Shown in pieces: positions 35,315 through 44,564 of a stretch of DNA of 64,000 bases. The notes beneath the pieces are model-generated. The model saw nothing but the letters and a program-made list of their open reading frames with translations. It was not told where the DNA came from and searched no databases. The translations under genes were made by a program, and so were the position numbers. This DNA comes from an uncultured Sutterella sp. GTDB lineage: Bacteria; Pseudomonadota; Gammaproteobacteria; Burkholderiales; Burkholderiaceae_F. Location of the stretch: positions 18,030 to 82,029 of the forward strand of contig CASEFX010000014.1 in NCBI GenBank assembly GCA_949287305.1, written 5' to 3'. Each line of letters opens with the position of its first letter. The stretch's first letter is position 1.

Positions 35315-35791
35315 ATGGTGAAGAACATCCTTAAGACGGGCGGCGTCGCGCTTGCGGGCGTCGTCCTGCTCGCCGGTTGCCAATCGACCGAACCCACGCG
35401 AGCCCAGATGGACGCCGCGGCCTATCAGTCGATGCAGAACATCGAAGTCGTTCGTCAGACCGAAGCCGCTTATCAGGAAAAGCTCGACAAGCAGGCGGCC
35501 GATGAAGCCGCCGCCAAGGCGAAGGCCGACCGCGCCCGCGCGAACGCCAACGCCAAGGCTTCGAAGGCCAAGGCCGAACGTCAGAAGAAGATCGACGCCT
35601 ACAATCAGCGCATGAAGGAAATCGAGCTCGAATTGAAGGAACTCGACCTCCTCGAGCGCCGCGCCGCGTCGGAAAGCCGCACGATCGAATCGAACGTGAA
35701 GGCCGAAAAGGCCCGTCAGGAACTCGAACGTCTCAAGAACGAAGTCCGCACGCTCGAAAACGAAGCGGCTCCGCACACGACGTCGCTCTGA
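35315..35791 (+). CDS. Coiled-coil lipoprotein
   Basis: 158 residues, 26 bp after the glycine-zipper gene and probably in the same transcript. The lipoprotein signal ends at Cys22 (LLAGC). Most of the mature chain is one or two long charged helices with Ala/Lys/Glu heptads (about 50-150), as expected for a coiled coil reaching into the periplasm. No Lpp-type terminal Lys is seen. I do not recognise the family; a structural envelope role is inferred from signal, helix and neighbour. Confidence 0.8.
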   Translation: MVKNILKTGGVALAGVVLLAGCQSTEPTRAQMDAAAYQSMQNIEVVRQTEAAYQEKLDKQAADEAAAKAKADRARANANAKASKAKAERQKKIDAYNQRMKEIELELKELDLLERRAASESRTIESNVKAEKARQELERLKNEVRTLENEAAPHTTSL

Positions 35792-35808
35792 ACGATCTTG
35801 CATGCCCG

Positions 35809-35844
35809 AAATGCCGATTCCTCTTCCCGGGGAGTCGGCATTTT
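35809..35844 (+). terminator. Terminator of the lipoprotein pair
   Basis: 9-bp stem (35809-35817 with 35835-35843), an inner GC stem, and a T-rich tail. Confidence 0.85.
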
Positions 35845-36154
35845 GTTTTGCATCCCCTCCGCCGCAAGCGTTTCGATCGGGGCGATAGACTGAGTTTCTC
35901 GACGGGTGCCTTGATATGAGAAGGAATCGCATTAAGAATGCGTATCAAACGCCCGTCATTTCCCGATGTTCCCTCTTTCGCAGGCGTAGACATCGATCCC
36001 TTACCCTCCCGCGAGCTGAGAGCGGTTCTCATCAGTAATTCTTTTCAAAGCTTTTCCGAGAGGGCGTTCGGGGATGAATCCGTCTTTCTTTTGAAGGAAA
36101 TCTCTCTACAATGTGGCAAAGCGAATTCCCGCAACGATTAGAGGAGACCTGACG
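35845..36154. other. Leader and promoter region of the hydrogenase-rubrerythrin gene
   Basis: 310 bp. Contains a perfect 6-3-6 inverted repeat CGCATT-AAG-AATGCG (35928-35942), a possible operator. The 36155 start is preceded by GAGGAG. No other gene is seen. Confidence 0.45.
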
Positions 36155-38206
36155 TTGACGAAGCACCGCCATACGGATCGGCGCGTTCCGATTGATACCG
36201 ACAACTTTGCCGTAGAGCGCATCGAAGAGAAATGCGTTCTCTGCGGTCTTTGCAAGACCGTCTGCCATGACTACATCGGCGTCGAGGGCCGTTACGACCT
36301 CGAAAAGACCGGCGACCGCGCGATCTGCATCAACTGCGGTCAGTGCGCGAACGTTTGTCCCGTAGACTCGATCGTCGAAAAGAGCGAAGTCGCGGCCGTG
36401 GAAGCCGCCCTTGCCGATCCGGAAGTCACGGTCGTTTTCTCGACCTCCCCCTCCGTGCGCGTGGGACTCGGCGAAGCCTTCGGACTCACGGACGGCACTT
36501 TCGTCGAAGGCCGCATGGTGGCCCTTCTGCGCGCGCTCGGCGCCGACTACGTGCTCGACACGAACTTCGCCGCCGACCTCACGATCGTCGAAGAAGCGAG
36601 CGAATTGGTCGAGCGCATCGTGAAGAAAACGGCTCCCCTGCCGCAGTTCACTAGCTGCTGCCCCGCCTGGGTGCGTTATGCCGAACTCTTCCACCCCGAA
36701 GTCCTTCCCCACATCTCGTCGGCGAAGAGCCCGATCGGAATGCAGGGCCCCGTCGTGAAGTCCTACTTCGCGGAAAAGAAAGGCTTGGATCCCAAGAAGA
36801 TCTTCCACGTCGCGGTCACGCCCTGCACGGCGAAGAAGTATGAAATCCGCCGTCCGGAAATGAACGCCGCGGGACGCCGCATCGGATCGCCCGACATGCG
36901 CGACACCGACGCCGTCGTCACGACGCGCGAACTCGCCGCCTGGGCGAAAGCCCGAGCGATCGACTTCGCAGCGCTCGAACCCTGCGGCTTTGATCATCCG
37001 TTGGGCGAAGCCTCGGGCGCGGGCGTCATCTTCGGCAACACGGGCGGCGTCATGGAAGCCGCGCTTCGCACGGCCTACCGCTATGTGACGGGCGAAGAAG
37101 CCCCCGCGGAACTTCTCTCCTTCACCCCGGTGCGCGGCCTCGAAGGCGACATGAAGGAGGCGACCGTGCACATGGGCGACATCGACGTGCGCGTAGCCGT
37201 CCTCTACGGCACGGCCCGCGCGGGCGAACTTCTCGACAAGATGAAGAAGGAAGGCGGCCTTCCCTACCACTTCGTCGAAGTCATGACCTGTCCGGGCGGC
37301 TGCATCGGCGGGGGCGGTCAGCCCAAGCACATGGGCGACGCCGCGCAGAACGCCGCGCGCTCGGCCCGCATCGCGTCCCTTTACAAGCGCGACGGTGAAC
37401 TCACGCTTCGCCGCTCGCACGAAAATCCCGAAATCCTGCGTCTCTACGAAGAGTTCTTCGGAGAACCCCTCTCCGAAACCGCTCACGAGATGCTTCACAC
37501 TCACTACCACAACGCCTCTGGCGAATTAGGAGACTCTAAAATGTCGTATCGTTGCAAAGTTTGCGGCTACATCTATGAAGGCGACGAACTTCCCGCTGAC
37601 TACATCTGCCCGCTCTGCCACAAGGACGCTTCCTTCTTTGAAGAAGTGAAGGCCGCTCCCGCCGCCTGCGGCAACAAGCTCGCCGGCACGAAGACCGAAG
37701 CCAACCTCAAGGCCGCCTTCGCCGGTGAAAGCCAGGCCCGCAACAAGTACACGTACTTCGCCGAAGTGGCCCGCCGCGAAGGCTACGAACAGCTCGCCGA
37801 AATCTTCCTGACGACGGCCCGCAACGAACAGGAACACGCCCGCCTCTGGTTCGACGCTCTGGGCGGCATCCAGGGTACGGCCGCCAACCTCAAGGCCGCC
37901 GCGGAAGGCGAAAACTACGAATGGACCGACATGTACAAGACCTTTGCGGAAGAAGCCGAAGCCGAAGGCTTTACGGAAATCGCCGCGAAGTTCCGCCTGG
38001 TCGGCGACATCGAACGCGCCCACGAAGCCCGCTACCTCAAGCTTCTGAAGAACGTCGAAATGCAGCAGGTCTTTGAAAAGGCCGGCGAATGCATGTGGGA
38101 ATGCCGCATCTGCGGTCACCTCGTCGTCGGCCGCAAGGCGCCGGAAGTCTGCCCCGTCTGCGGCTACTCCCAGGCCTACTTCGAAGTCCGCAAGGAAAAC
38201 TACTGA
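36155..38206 (+). CDS. [FeFe] hydrogenase fused in frame to rubrerythrin
   Basis: 683 residues from a TTG at 36155 behind GAGGAG. Residues 1-455 are a short [FeFe] hydrogenase: two [4Fe-4S] motifs ([11 protein letters not shown] at 27-37, [12 protein letters not shown] at 58-69) and H-cluster motifs TSCCPAW (167-173), TPCTAKKYE (222-230) and [16 protein letters not shown] (375-390). In classical enzymes the second motif begins MPC; here it is TPC. After [13 protein letters not shown] the frame continues into a complete rubrerythrin: N-terminal rubredoxin-like CxxC pair (468-471), diiron four-helix domain with ESQARNKY and EQEH, and a C-terminal rubredoxin (CRICG...CPVCG). A ribosome site and ATG inside the frame (37528, 37541) could also give free rubrerythrin. 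Hydrogen-linked peroxide or oxygen reduction is inferred. No maturases are in the window. Confidence 0.88.
   Translation: MTKHRHTDRRVPIDTDNFAVERIEEKCVLCGLCKTVCHDYIGVEGRYDLEKTGDRAICINCGQCANVCPVDSIVEKSEVAAVEAALADPEVTVVFSTSPSVRVGLGEAFGLTDGTFVEGRMVALLRALGADYVLDTNFAADLTIVEEASELVERIVKKTAPLPQFTSCCPAWVRYAELFHPEVLPHISSAKSPIGMQGPVVKSYFAEKKGLDPKKIFHVAVTPCTAKKYEIRRPEMNAAGRRIGSPDMRDTDAVVTTRELAAWAKARAIDFAALEPCGFDHPLGEASGAGVIFGNTGGVMEAALRTAYRYVTGEEAPAELLSFTPVRGLEGDMKEATVHMGDIDVRVAVLYGTARAGELLDKMKKEGGLPYHFVEVMTCPGGCIGGGGQPKHMGDAAQNAARSARIASLYKRDGELTLRRSHENPEILRLYEEFFGEPLSETAHEMLHTHYHNASGELGDSKMSYRCKVCGYIYEGDELPADYICPLCHKDASFFEEVKAAPAACGNKLAGTKTEANLKAAFAGESQARNKYTYFAEVARREGYEQLAEIFLTTARNEQEHARLWFDALGGIQGTAANLKAAAEGENYEWTDMYKTFAEEAEAEGFTEIAAKFRLVGDIERAHEARYLKLLKNVEMQQVFEKAGECMWECRICGHLVVGRKAPEVCPVCGYSQAYFEVRKENY
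37528..37543 (+). promoter_or_regulatory. Internal ribosome site and start of rubrerythrin
   Basis: AGGAG at 37528-37532, 8 nt, then ATG at 37541, the exact start expected for a rubrerythrin beginning MSYRCKVCG (221 residues). TAG and TAA occur in other frames next to it, as would be expected if a stop once separated two genes. Confidence 0.7.
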
Positions 38207-38270
38207 TCCCTCATAGGCCGGTCCCCGGCGCCAAACGCCCCGGGGAGCCGACCTAGAAAATCTCTTGAAC

Positions 38271-38306
38271 CGCCGTCTTTTCTGCTGGAAGAGACGGCGT
38301 TTTCGT
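38271..38306 (+). terminator. Terminator after rubrerythrin
   Basis: 8-bp GC stem (38271-38278 with 38292-38299) and TTTTCGTTTTC tail. An earlier GC-rich hairpin lies at about 38216-38252. Confidence 0.85.
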
Positions 38307-38542
38307 TTTCCCTTGAACTCCCCTCCGAGTCCATTTAGACGTTCGTCCGGCAGTCGCGTACAGAGAACTTCGCCACCGCGATTCCCTTTGAGTGAATGCG
38401 CTGTTAAAAGGGACCCGGGTTTCTTCCCCGAGCCCCTATTTTCTTTACTGAAACCCCGCTTCCTTCGACGGGAACAAGTATTCCCGGAGGAACAAGGCAA
38501 CGGCCGGTCCTGCGGGATTTTGCAAAATCCCGTGTCACGACG

Positions 38543-41011
38543 TCAGAAAACCCAACGCAGTCCCGCGCTCACCTGCCATGGGTTGTGAACGGGCGAGCCC
38601 GTCGACGTCATGAGCGATCCGTAGGCGTACGTCGAATCATTGACACGGTAGCTTCCGCCAACCGAGAATTCCCCCCAGGTTCCGCCCAAATCGTCTTCGT
38701 AACGACGCGGCGTTCCGACCAAAGAGAACGTCGTCGCGGTTTCCCCCTTCCAGTCGTGCAGCACGGAAGCGCGGAAATAGACGCCGCCGCGATTTTTGTC
38801 GAAGGTGTAGCCGACGGCCGCCCCCAGGCGTCCGACGAGCGTCTCCACCGCATCCTGCTCCACCTTCACGCCGAGGTTGGTGCGGAAGTCCACGGAATCG
38901 AGTCGTCCGTAGAGCAACTCGGCACTCGGTTCAAACCAGAAGTTTGTCGCGGGACAACGAAGCCGCCATCCGTATTCCACCGAAACGGAAGTGCCCCAGT
39001 TGTAGTAATCGAGGTCGCTCGCCAAACCTGAGGCATAGTGTAGCGATCCCTCGGTTTCCATGCGGTGCCGCCTCAGCGTCACGTCGAGGAACTGGCCGTT
39101 CTCGGCCAACCAGCCGCCGTAAAGACCGAAACTGTAGTTCCGATGGTCTACCGATCCGTTTCTCAAGTCCGAATCGCCGTCCGAAAAGCTTGCCGAAAGA
39201 CCGAGATACGCGTTCCCGATCCAGCCGTCGGCGCCGACCTGGAGCGTGTTGTACGTCGTATCCATGTCCATGTCGCCGTACTCGGTTTTACCGCCGTAAT
39301 AGCGGACCCAGGCGCCGGCGCTCTTGGGCACGGAGCGCAGATCACCCATGCGCTTTTGCACGTCGTTCATCGCGCTGCGGAAAAAGAGAAAGTTCGCTCC
39401 GACCAAGTCCGAAATGCCGCTCGCCACCGTATTGGCGCTTTCGGTTTGGCGGATCACGCCGCCGTCGGCGCCGACCTCGGCCACCCGAGCCCCGGCGACC
39501 AAACCTTCCTCGGATTGGAGGGTATAACCGTAACTGTCCTCGGGGGCGGTGATGACTATCGCTCCGGCAAGCTCTTCGACCGTATTGCGGTCCGCAGCTT
39601 CGCCGGTAAACAGTGCGGTAAGTGCCGTATCGCGGTTTTCGCCCAGCGTCACTTGAGCCTGAGCGCCATCTTCCATGCGAATCGTGTTGCCGGTTCCGTC
39701 CAGAATCCCGATCTTCGTCGTCGCATTCGCGGCGTTCGTGATCTGCGAGTCGTCCGCCTTAAGCGTACCTACCGAAACTCTGCCCGCGTTCCGTATGGAC
39801 CCGCTCTCCTCGAGGGTCAGGGTTGTTGGCGAACCGTTCAATTTCGCCCCTTCGGAAACCACGACGTTGGCTAGAGACGTTTCTTCACTCAAGAGCGAAA
39901 AATCACCGCCCGCTCGGACAACAAGGTTGTCGACGGCAAACGCGCGACTTGAAGCACCCTCAATGCCGTCGCTTCCCGTCGTGACGGCGAGTGTCTCTGC
40001 ATAGAGTTTGCCCTCGTTGACGAGTGTCCCCTCAATCGTGAGGGAGGAACCCGACAGCGCGTCGACGGTACCCGTGTTGTTGAGGTCTCCCTCAAAAGCA
40101 TTTTCCGCCTCCCAACGAAGCGTGCCGCTGTTGCTCAACGTCGCCTTAAAACCCTGCGTAATCGTCAGATCGCCCTCGTTGAAAGCCGTCAGATAATAGG
40201 GACTTACCACGCCGACAAAACCAATCTCCGCCTTGCCGAGATTGGAGAAAGTGGTATTCGAACCGTTGACGATGATCGTCGCCCCTCCGGCATTCACGGT
40301 CCCGCCCTGAATCGTGTCGTGACCGTTCGCAAAGCCGCCCGCCGTCGTGATGGTCACGCCGTCGGCAATGTTCATGACGGCGCCCTCAACATTCCAGAGC
40401 GACCGCTCGAAAGTCGTGTCGGCATTGATGTTGAGAACGGCACCGTAGTCATTGGCGAGCTCCGCTCCGATCACGGCATCTTGTCCATTCAGATCCATGA
40501 CGGCCCCGTCCCCGTTGTTAACCCAACCGTTCGGGTCGAGCGTGATGCTCCCGTTGACGACGACATGAGCCGCGTCGCCATCGTTAAGCTTGAGGTTCAT
40601 GAAGAAGGCGTTCACCCCCGTTTTCGTGAGCGTGACCTCATCGACGGTGAGTTCACCCGTGTTGATGATCGTGTCCGCCGTGATGGAACGGGCGTTTTCC
40701 AGACGCCCTTGATTCTGAAGGCCAAAGTAGAATCGTTCGCCATTCGCGTTACAAGCGATGGCGTTGTTGCCCGAGAGCCTGCCGGTGACCTGGAGTGCGC
40801 CGCCCTCGGCATCAAAGGTGAGTCCCGGTCCGATGAGAAGACCTGCGCCGTCATCGTTAAACTCACCGAGCGTCATGTTCGAAGACAGCTCCATGGCGTT
40901 TGCGCCCTGCAGGCCAAACGCGGAAAGTGCACCGGCAACCAGAACGGCCAGGAGAGAGGGAGAAAGACGCGAAGCCTTTCGGGAAAAAGCGGATTTAGAA
41001 GTTGACAGCAT
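38543..41011 (-). CDS. Autotransporter (type Va secretion) protein
   Basis: 822 residues. The signal peptide has the hydrophobic core LLAVLVAGALSAFGL and probably ends at GANA-MEL. Residues ~45-530 are a repetitive Gly/Asn/Thr-rich passenger (NTGTVDALSG, SLTIEGTLVNEG, VVRAGGDF), as in right-handed beta-helix stalks. The last ~270 residues are an autotransporter barrel (SAGAWVRYYGGKTEYGD ... VSAGLRWVF) ending in Phe, as recognised by the BAM machinery. Exposed on the surface; adhesin or other function not predictable. AGGTG precedes the start. The passenger has no protease or lipase motif. Confidence 0.92.
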   Translation of the reverse strand: MLSTSKSAFSRKASRLSPSLLAVLVAGALSAFGLQGANAMELSSNMTLGEFNDDGAGLLIGPGLTFDAEGGALQVTGRLSGNNAIACNANGERFYFGLQNQGRLENARSITADTIINTGELTVDEVTLTKTGVNAFFMNLKLNDGDAAHVVVNGSITLDPNGWVNNGDGAVMDLNGQDAVIGAELANDYGAVLNINADTTFERSLWNVEGAVMNIADGVTITTAGGFANGHDTIQGGTVNAGGATIIVNGSNTTFSNLGKAEIGFVGVVSPYYLTAFNEGDLTITQGFKATLSNSGTLRWEAENAFEGDLNNTGTVDALSGSSLTIEGTLVNEGKLYAETLAVTTGSDGIEGASSRAFAVDNLVVRAGGDFSLLSEETSLANVVVSEGAKLNGSPTTLTLEESGSIRNAGRVSVGTLKADDSQITNAANATTKIGILDGTGNTIRMEDGAQAQVTLGENRDTALTALFTGEAADRNTVEELAGAIVITAPEDSYGYTLQSEEGLVAGARVAEVGADGGVIRQTESANTVASGISDLVGANFLFFRSAMNDVQKRMGDLRSVPKSAGAWVRYYGGKTEYGDMDMDTTYNTLQVGADGWIGNAYLGLSASFSDGDSDLRNGSVDHRNYSFGLYGGWLAENGQFLDVTLRRHRMETEGSLHYASGLASDLDYYNWGTSVSVEYGWRLRCPATNFWFEPSAELLYGRLDSVDFRTNLGVKVEQDAVETLVGRLGAAVGYTFDKNRGGVYFRASVLHDWKGETATTFSLVGTPRRYEDDLGGTWGEFSVGGSYRVNDSTYAYGSLMTSTGSPVHNPWQVSAGLRWVF

Positions 41012-41333
41012 GCCGCACCTCCCGTCAGAAGGTATCCGGGCATCCTTCCGCCTTGTTTTTCAGGCGGTTTACTCTCCTGGCAACATTTTAAATCCCCCTC
41101 CCCCTTATATCAACAATTTTTCAAAGCGCTTTATTATCAACGCATTAGAAAGATTTAAAATTATAGAAAAAAAGAAATTATTTTGCTCTTTTCCACTGTT
41201 TCTGCTGGAACACAACCGAAACTGCCCGCGATCAGCGTCCCATTCCAGGCCGACTCCAAACTTGTCAAAATCGAAAGGGGCCCCGAATGAGCTTACTCGA
41301 GTCCCCGTCCGACTTCCTTCAAAGGTTGTCGCT
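41012..41333. other. AT-rich promoter region of the autotransporter
   Basis: 322 bp, much more AT-rich (41085-41200) than its neighbours, which suits a promoter bound by nucleoid proteins. A 6-bp hairpin (41048-41053 with 41062-41067) lies in the leader. No gene is seen. Confidence 0.5.
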
Positions 41334-41756
41334 TCAGCGCCCCGACACCTTAATCGTGACGGTCTCCGACCCGCTCTTCACGATCGCTTCGAGCGTCTCG
41401 GGCGCTACCTCTCCCAGGATGAAGAGATCGTTCGACGCATGGAAGGGCACGCGAAATACGCAGAGATTTCCCCAGGGCTCGTAAACCGCGAACGTTCCGG
41501 GCTTGGGCGCTCCATGATCGGCCTTTCCAGATAGGGAGAGTTCGGGCTTCACGTAGGCGATGCGCTCGTTTGACCCGAAATCTTCAAAAGTCACTTCCAG
41601 CGGCAGCCGCTCGAAGAGTGCCTGCGCCGCGCCCGAGTCGTTCAAGGTGCCGGGATAGACCTTGCCGCCCACCACGAATTCAATCTCCGCGGCGCCCACG
41701 ACGCCCATTACGCCCGCCAACGCAGCTCCGATCAGCGCTTTCTTCTTCGACATCAT
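41334..41756 (-). CDS. Exported cyclophilin-like fold protein
   Basis: 140 residues from the ATG at 41756, preceded by AGGGAG. The short signal is KKKALIGAALAGVMGVVGA. The body follows the small cyclophilin-like family: AQALFERLPLEVTFEDFGSNERIAYV, then PGTFAVYEPWGNLCVFRVPF and LFILGEVAPETLEAIV. The fold resembles peptidyl-prolyl isomerases but the isomerase catalytic residues are not evident, and the function of the group is unknown. Same strand as the autotransporter, 322 bp upstream of it; co-transcription is unlikely given the AT-rich promoter region between. Confidence 0.82.
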   Translation of the reverse strand: MMSKKKALIGAALAGVMGVVGAAEIEFVVGGKVYPGTLNDSGAAQALFERLPLEVTFEDFGSNERIAYVKPELSLSGKADHGAPKPGTFAVYEPWGNLCVFRVPFHASNDLFILGEVAPETLEAIVKSGSETVTIKVSGR

Positions 41757-42006
41757 TTTCTCCCTTTGCAAAAAATCGACTCCTTCGAGTCCGATGAAGT
41801 CATGGTAGGCGCAGCGGACACTGCGGCGCCAATGTCGATTCTTCATCGACCTCCATACGTTTCGAGTATCGATTCTCTTCACCGTCAATCCTTTTCAGAC
41901 GGTAACGGCCGAAGGTTTCGGGCAAGAATTCGATACGAACGTATTTCATTGCGCCGGCCAAGTTTCGTAGGATTAGGATGTACTCAATCCATCCGTTTTT
42001 CGAACC

Positions 42007-43113
42007 ATGACCCTTACGCGACGCAAAACGATTTCTCTACTCTTTGGCAGCACCCTTCTTGCGGGAACGGGCGGCGTTCTCGCGCGCGAAGACTTCGGCG
42101 GAGCGCCGAGCGGCCGCAGGCTCGAACGGATTCTCGCAAGCCCGTACTGGCAGGACGGGGAATTCCGCAATCTCTATCCCTTGAAACCCCGTCCCACGGA
42201 GAAGTCCTTCGCAAGGAACATGGTCGACTTTCTTTTCCGCTCGAACGAAGGGCGAAAGCCCTCGGGCGTCGTCCCGCACGTGCAGACTCGACTCGCGGAC
42301 GTCGGACAAAACGAACTCGTCTGGCTCGGGCACTCCGGGTACTTTTTAAGAGTGGAAGGCGTATCGATCCTTATCGATCCGGCCCTCACCTTCGCCGCGC
42401 CCGTCCCGGGCGTCGTGAAACCCTTTGCCGGAGCGGACGTGTTTTCGCCCTCCTCCCTCCCCGCGGTCGACCTTCTCCTCATCACGCACGACCATTACGA
42501 CCACCTCGATCTGCGCGTCATCAACGCGTTGAAGGGTCGCGTCGGGCGCGTCGTGACGGCCTTGGGCGTCGGAGCGCATTTCGAGCGCTGGGGATGGCCC
42601 GCCGACCTCGTCACGGAATTGGAGTGGTGGGAGTCCGTGCAGCCGCTCCCGGGCGTCGACCTTACGTTCACGCCGTCGCTTCACTTCTCGGGCCGCAGCC
42701 TCAAGCGGAATCAAACGCTCTGGGGCGGTTTCATGCTCGACATAACGGGTTGGCGCGGGTACTTTTCGGGCGACGGCGGGATCGGTCCGCACTTTGCGGA
42801 CGTGGCCGAACGCTTTCCGAACATTCAGTTCGCCGCGCTCGAAGACGGGCAATACAACGTCGACTGGGCCGACATCCATCTGATGCCGGACGACTGGGGC
42901 CGGGCCGCCCGCACGATCAAGGCTGCCTACACGATGCCCTGCCACAACGCCAAGTACGACCTCTCGGTCCACCGTTGGATCGATCCCCTGAACGGCGCCT
43001 TCGACGAAGCCCGCAAAAACGACGTGCGGCTCGTTCTCCCCAGAATCGGAGAACGCCTCGCCTTGGCCGACCTTTCGGGACACGAAGCCAAGTGGTGGCC
43101 GGAGAAGCCCTGA
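42007..43113 (+). CDS. Exported metallo-beta-lactamase-fold hydrolase (UlaG/NAPE-PLD-like)
   Basis: 368 residues. The Tat-like signal is TRRKTISLLFGSTLLAG. The metal site begins with HDHYDHLD near residue 160, preceded by LVWLGHSGYFL and ILIDPAL and followed by HFSGR and the FSGDGGIGPHF and MPCHNAKYDL segments. This pattern is that of the UlaG/NAPE-phospholipase D branch of the superfamily, which hydrolyses phosphodiesters or lactones. A periplasmic lipid-directed role is possible but not shown. Single gene with a strong terminator. Confidence 0.88.
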   Translation: MTLTRRKTISLLFGSTLLAGTGGVLAREDFGGAPSGRRLERILASPYWQDGEFRNLYPLKPRPTEKSFARNMVDFLFRSNEGRKPSGVVPHVQTRLADVGQNELVWLGHSGYFLRVEGVSILIDPALTFAAPVPGVVKPFAGADVFSPSSLPAVDLLLITHDHYDHLDLRVINALKGRVGRVVTALGVGAHFERWGWPADLVTELEWWESVQPLPGVDLTFTPSLHFSGRSLKRNQTLWGGFMLDITGWRGYFSGDGGIGPHFADVAERFPNIQFAALEDGQYNVDWADIHLMPDDWGRAARTIKAAYTMPCHNAKYDLSVHRWIDPLNGAFDEARKNDVRLVLPRIGERLALADLSGHEAKWWPEKP

Positions 43114-43130
43114 CGATTTCCCGTCGAAAA

Positions 43131-43162
43131 TCGGGGCGCCCCGAGGCGCCCCGACCGCTTTT
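43131..43162. terminator. Convergent terminator
   Basis: Perfect 10-bp GC stem with a 4-nt loop (43131-43140 with 43145-43154), then CCGCTTTT. It lies between the convergent MBL-fold and M20 genes. Confidence 0.85.
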
Positions 43163-43180
43163 CCGAGAGAGGCCGCTCTC

Positions 43181-44479
43181 TCAGACGTGATGAAGACGTG
43201 CGAGCACCCCCGTGAAGACCCGCCAGGCGAGAAGCATCGCGTCTTCGTCCTCCACGTCGAAGTCGGGACGATGATGCCCCTTGTGGCGCGTTCCGAAACA
43301 GAAGAACCCGGCCTTACCGCCGAGGCTTCGCACGCGCTCGGCCAGGACCGCGCAGTCTTCGCTCCCGCGCTCCGTCGTGAAAACCGTCGCATTGGTTTTG
43401 TCGGGCAAAGCTTTGGCCACGTCTTCGAGAATCGCAACGGCCTCCGGATCGCAGACGTATCGGCAGGATTCGCCCGTTTTCACGACCTTTCCCTTAACGC
43501 CGTAAACCTCGGCCATGCCGTGCACGATGCGGTGGACTTCGTCGGCGAGAAAGTCGTTCACTTCCTTCGTGGCGCCGCGAACTTCGAGTTCAAGCCTCCC
43601 ATGCGCCGCAACGACGTTCCGGCCCTCCCCGGCTTCAATGCGTCCGATCGAAACGCGCGAGTCGCCGCCCGAGTGACGCGGCAAACCCTGAATGCTCATC
43701 ACGGCCGCACAGGCAGCAAGAAGCGCCGAGCGCCCTTTCTCAGGGTCCGACCCGGCGTGAGCGGGCGTTCCTTCGAAGAAGACGTCCATCTTGGTCGTGG
43801 CGAGATAGCCTTCCGTCAGAATCCCGATTTCGTCGGGACCGAATTCGCAGCCCACGTGCGAACCGAAAAGCCACCCGCAGTCGTCGACGACGCCGCTTTT
43901 CGCCATCGCGGCGGCCCCGCGAACGCCCTCTTCCGCGGGCTGAAAGAGAAGCTTGACCGTGCCGGTCAGTTCGTGCGCGTGCGACGCAATCCAACGGGCT
44001 ACGCCCAAGCCCACAGCCGTGTGGGCATCGTGCCCGCAGGCGTGACAGACGTTCGGGACGGGAGAGGCAAAGCCGAGCGCCGCGGGCCGGTGCTCGGGCG
44101 ACGAAGATTCGGTGACGCCTCGAAGCGCATCGATGTCAAAGCGCAACGCCGTAACCGGGCCGGGGCGTCCTGTCTTCCAGACGCCGACGCATCCGGTCAA
44201 GTCGCCCATGCGGTCGAGGATCGCCGCATCGGCTCCTTCTTCGAGCGCCTTATGCCGCGCCGCCGCGAGGCGTTCCTCAACCACGCCCATGCGGGCGTCG
44301 GGGGCGATCACGTCCTCTCCCGTGAGAACCGCAAAGCCGAGGTTCTCAAGTACACGAACGATCGCGGCGGTCGTGCGGAATTCGCACCAGCCTTCTTCGG
44401 GGTGCGCGTGAAAGTCTCGCCGTTGGGCGATCATGCCTTCAAGCGCCTCGGTTTCTTCCCGCGTCTTCGGAATCTGCAT
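43181..44479 (-). CDS. M20-family amidohydrolase (AbgA-like)
   Basis: 432 residues from the ATG at 44479 behind GAGGAG. Zinc-peptidase family M20: RRDFHAHPEEGWCEF at the start, LRFDIDALRGV with a metal Asp, CHACGHDAHTAVGLG, FQPAEEGVRGAAAM, and the dimerisation lid TPAHAGSDPEKGR. The insertions and C-terminal CGHHRPDFD-like end (FGTRHKGHHRPDFDVED) match the p-aminobenzoyl-glutamate hydrolase A-subunit group, which releases p-aminobenzoate or cleaves N-acyl amino acids. An AbgB partner gene is not adjacent, so the exact substrate is open. Cytoplasmic. Confidence 0.9.
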   Translation of the reverse strand: MQIPKTREETEALEGMIAQRRDFHAHPEEGWCEFRTTAAIVRVLENLGFAVLTGEDVIAPDARMGVVEERLAAARHKALEEGADAAILDRMGDLTGCVGVWKTGRPGPVTALRFDIDALRGVTESSSPEHRPAALGFASPVPNVCHACGHDAHTAVGLGVARWIASHAHELTGTVKLLFQPAEEGVRGAAAMAKSGVVDDCGWLFGSHVGCEFGPDEIGILTEGYLATTKMDVFFEGTPAHAGSDPEKGRSALLAACAAVMSIQGLPRHSGGDSRVSIGRIEAGEGRNVVAAHGRLELEVRGATKEVNDFLADEVHRIVHGMAEVYGVKGKVVKTGESCRYVCDPEAVAILEDVAKALPDKTNATVFTTERGSEDCAVLAERVRSLGGKAGFFCFGTRHKGHHRPDFDVEDEDAMLLAWRVFTGVLARLHHV

Positions 44480-44500
44480 CGAAAATCTCCTCAAAGAAAA

Positions 44501-44537
44501 AGCGGAGCGCTTTTCCGTCCGTGAAAAAGGCTCCGCT
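44501..44537 (-). terminator. purL terminator
   Basis: 8-bp GC stem (44501-44508 with 44530-44537) followed on minus by TTTTTC, 28 bp past the purL stop. It also overlaps the M20 leader. Confidence 0.8.
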
Positions 44538-44564
44538 CTTTTCAGTCACGAGTCACACTCGGAA

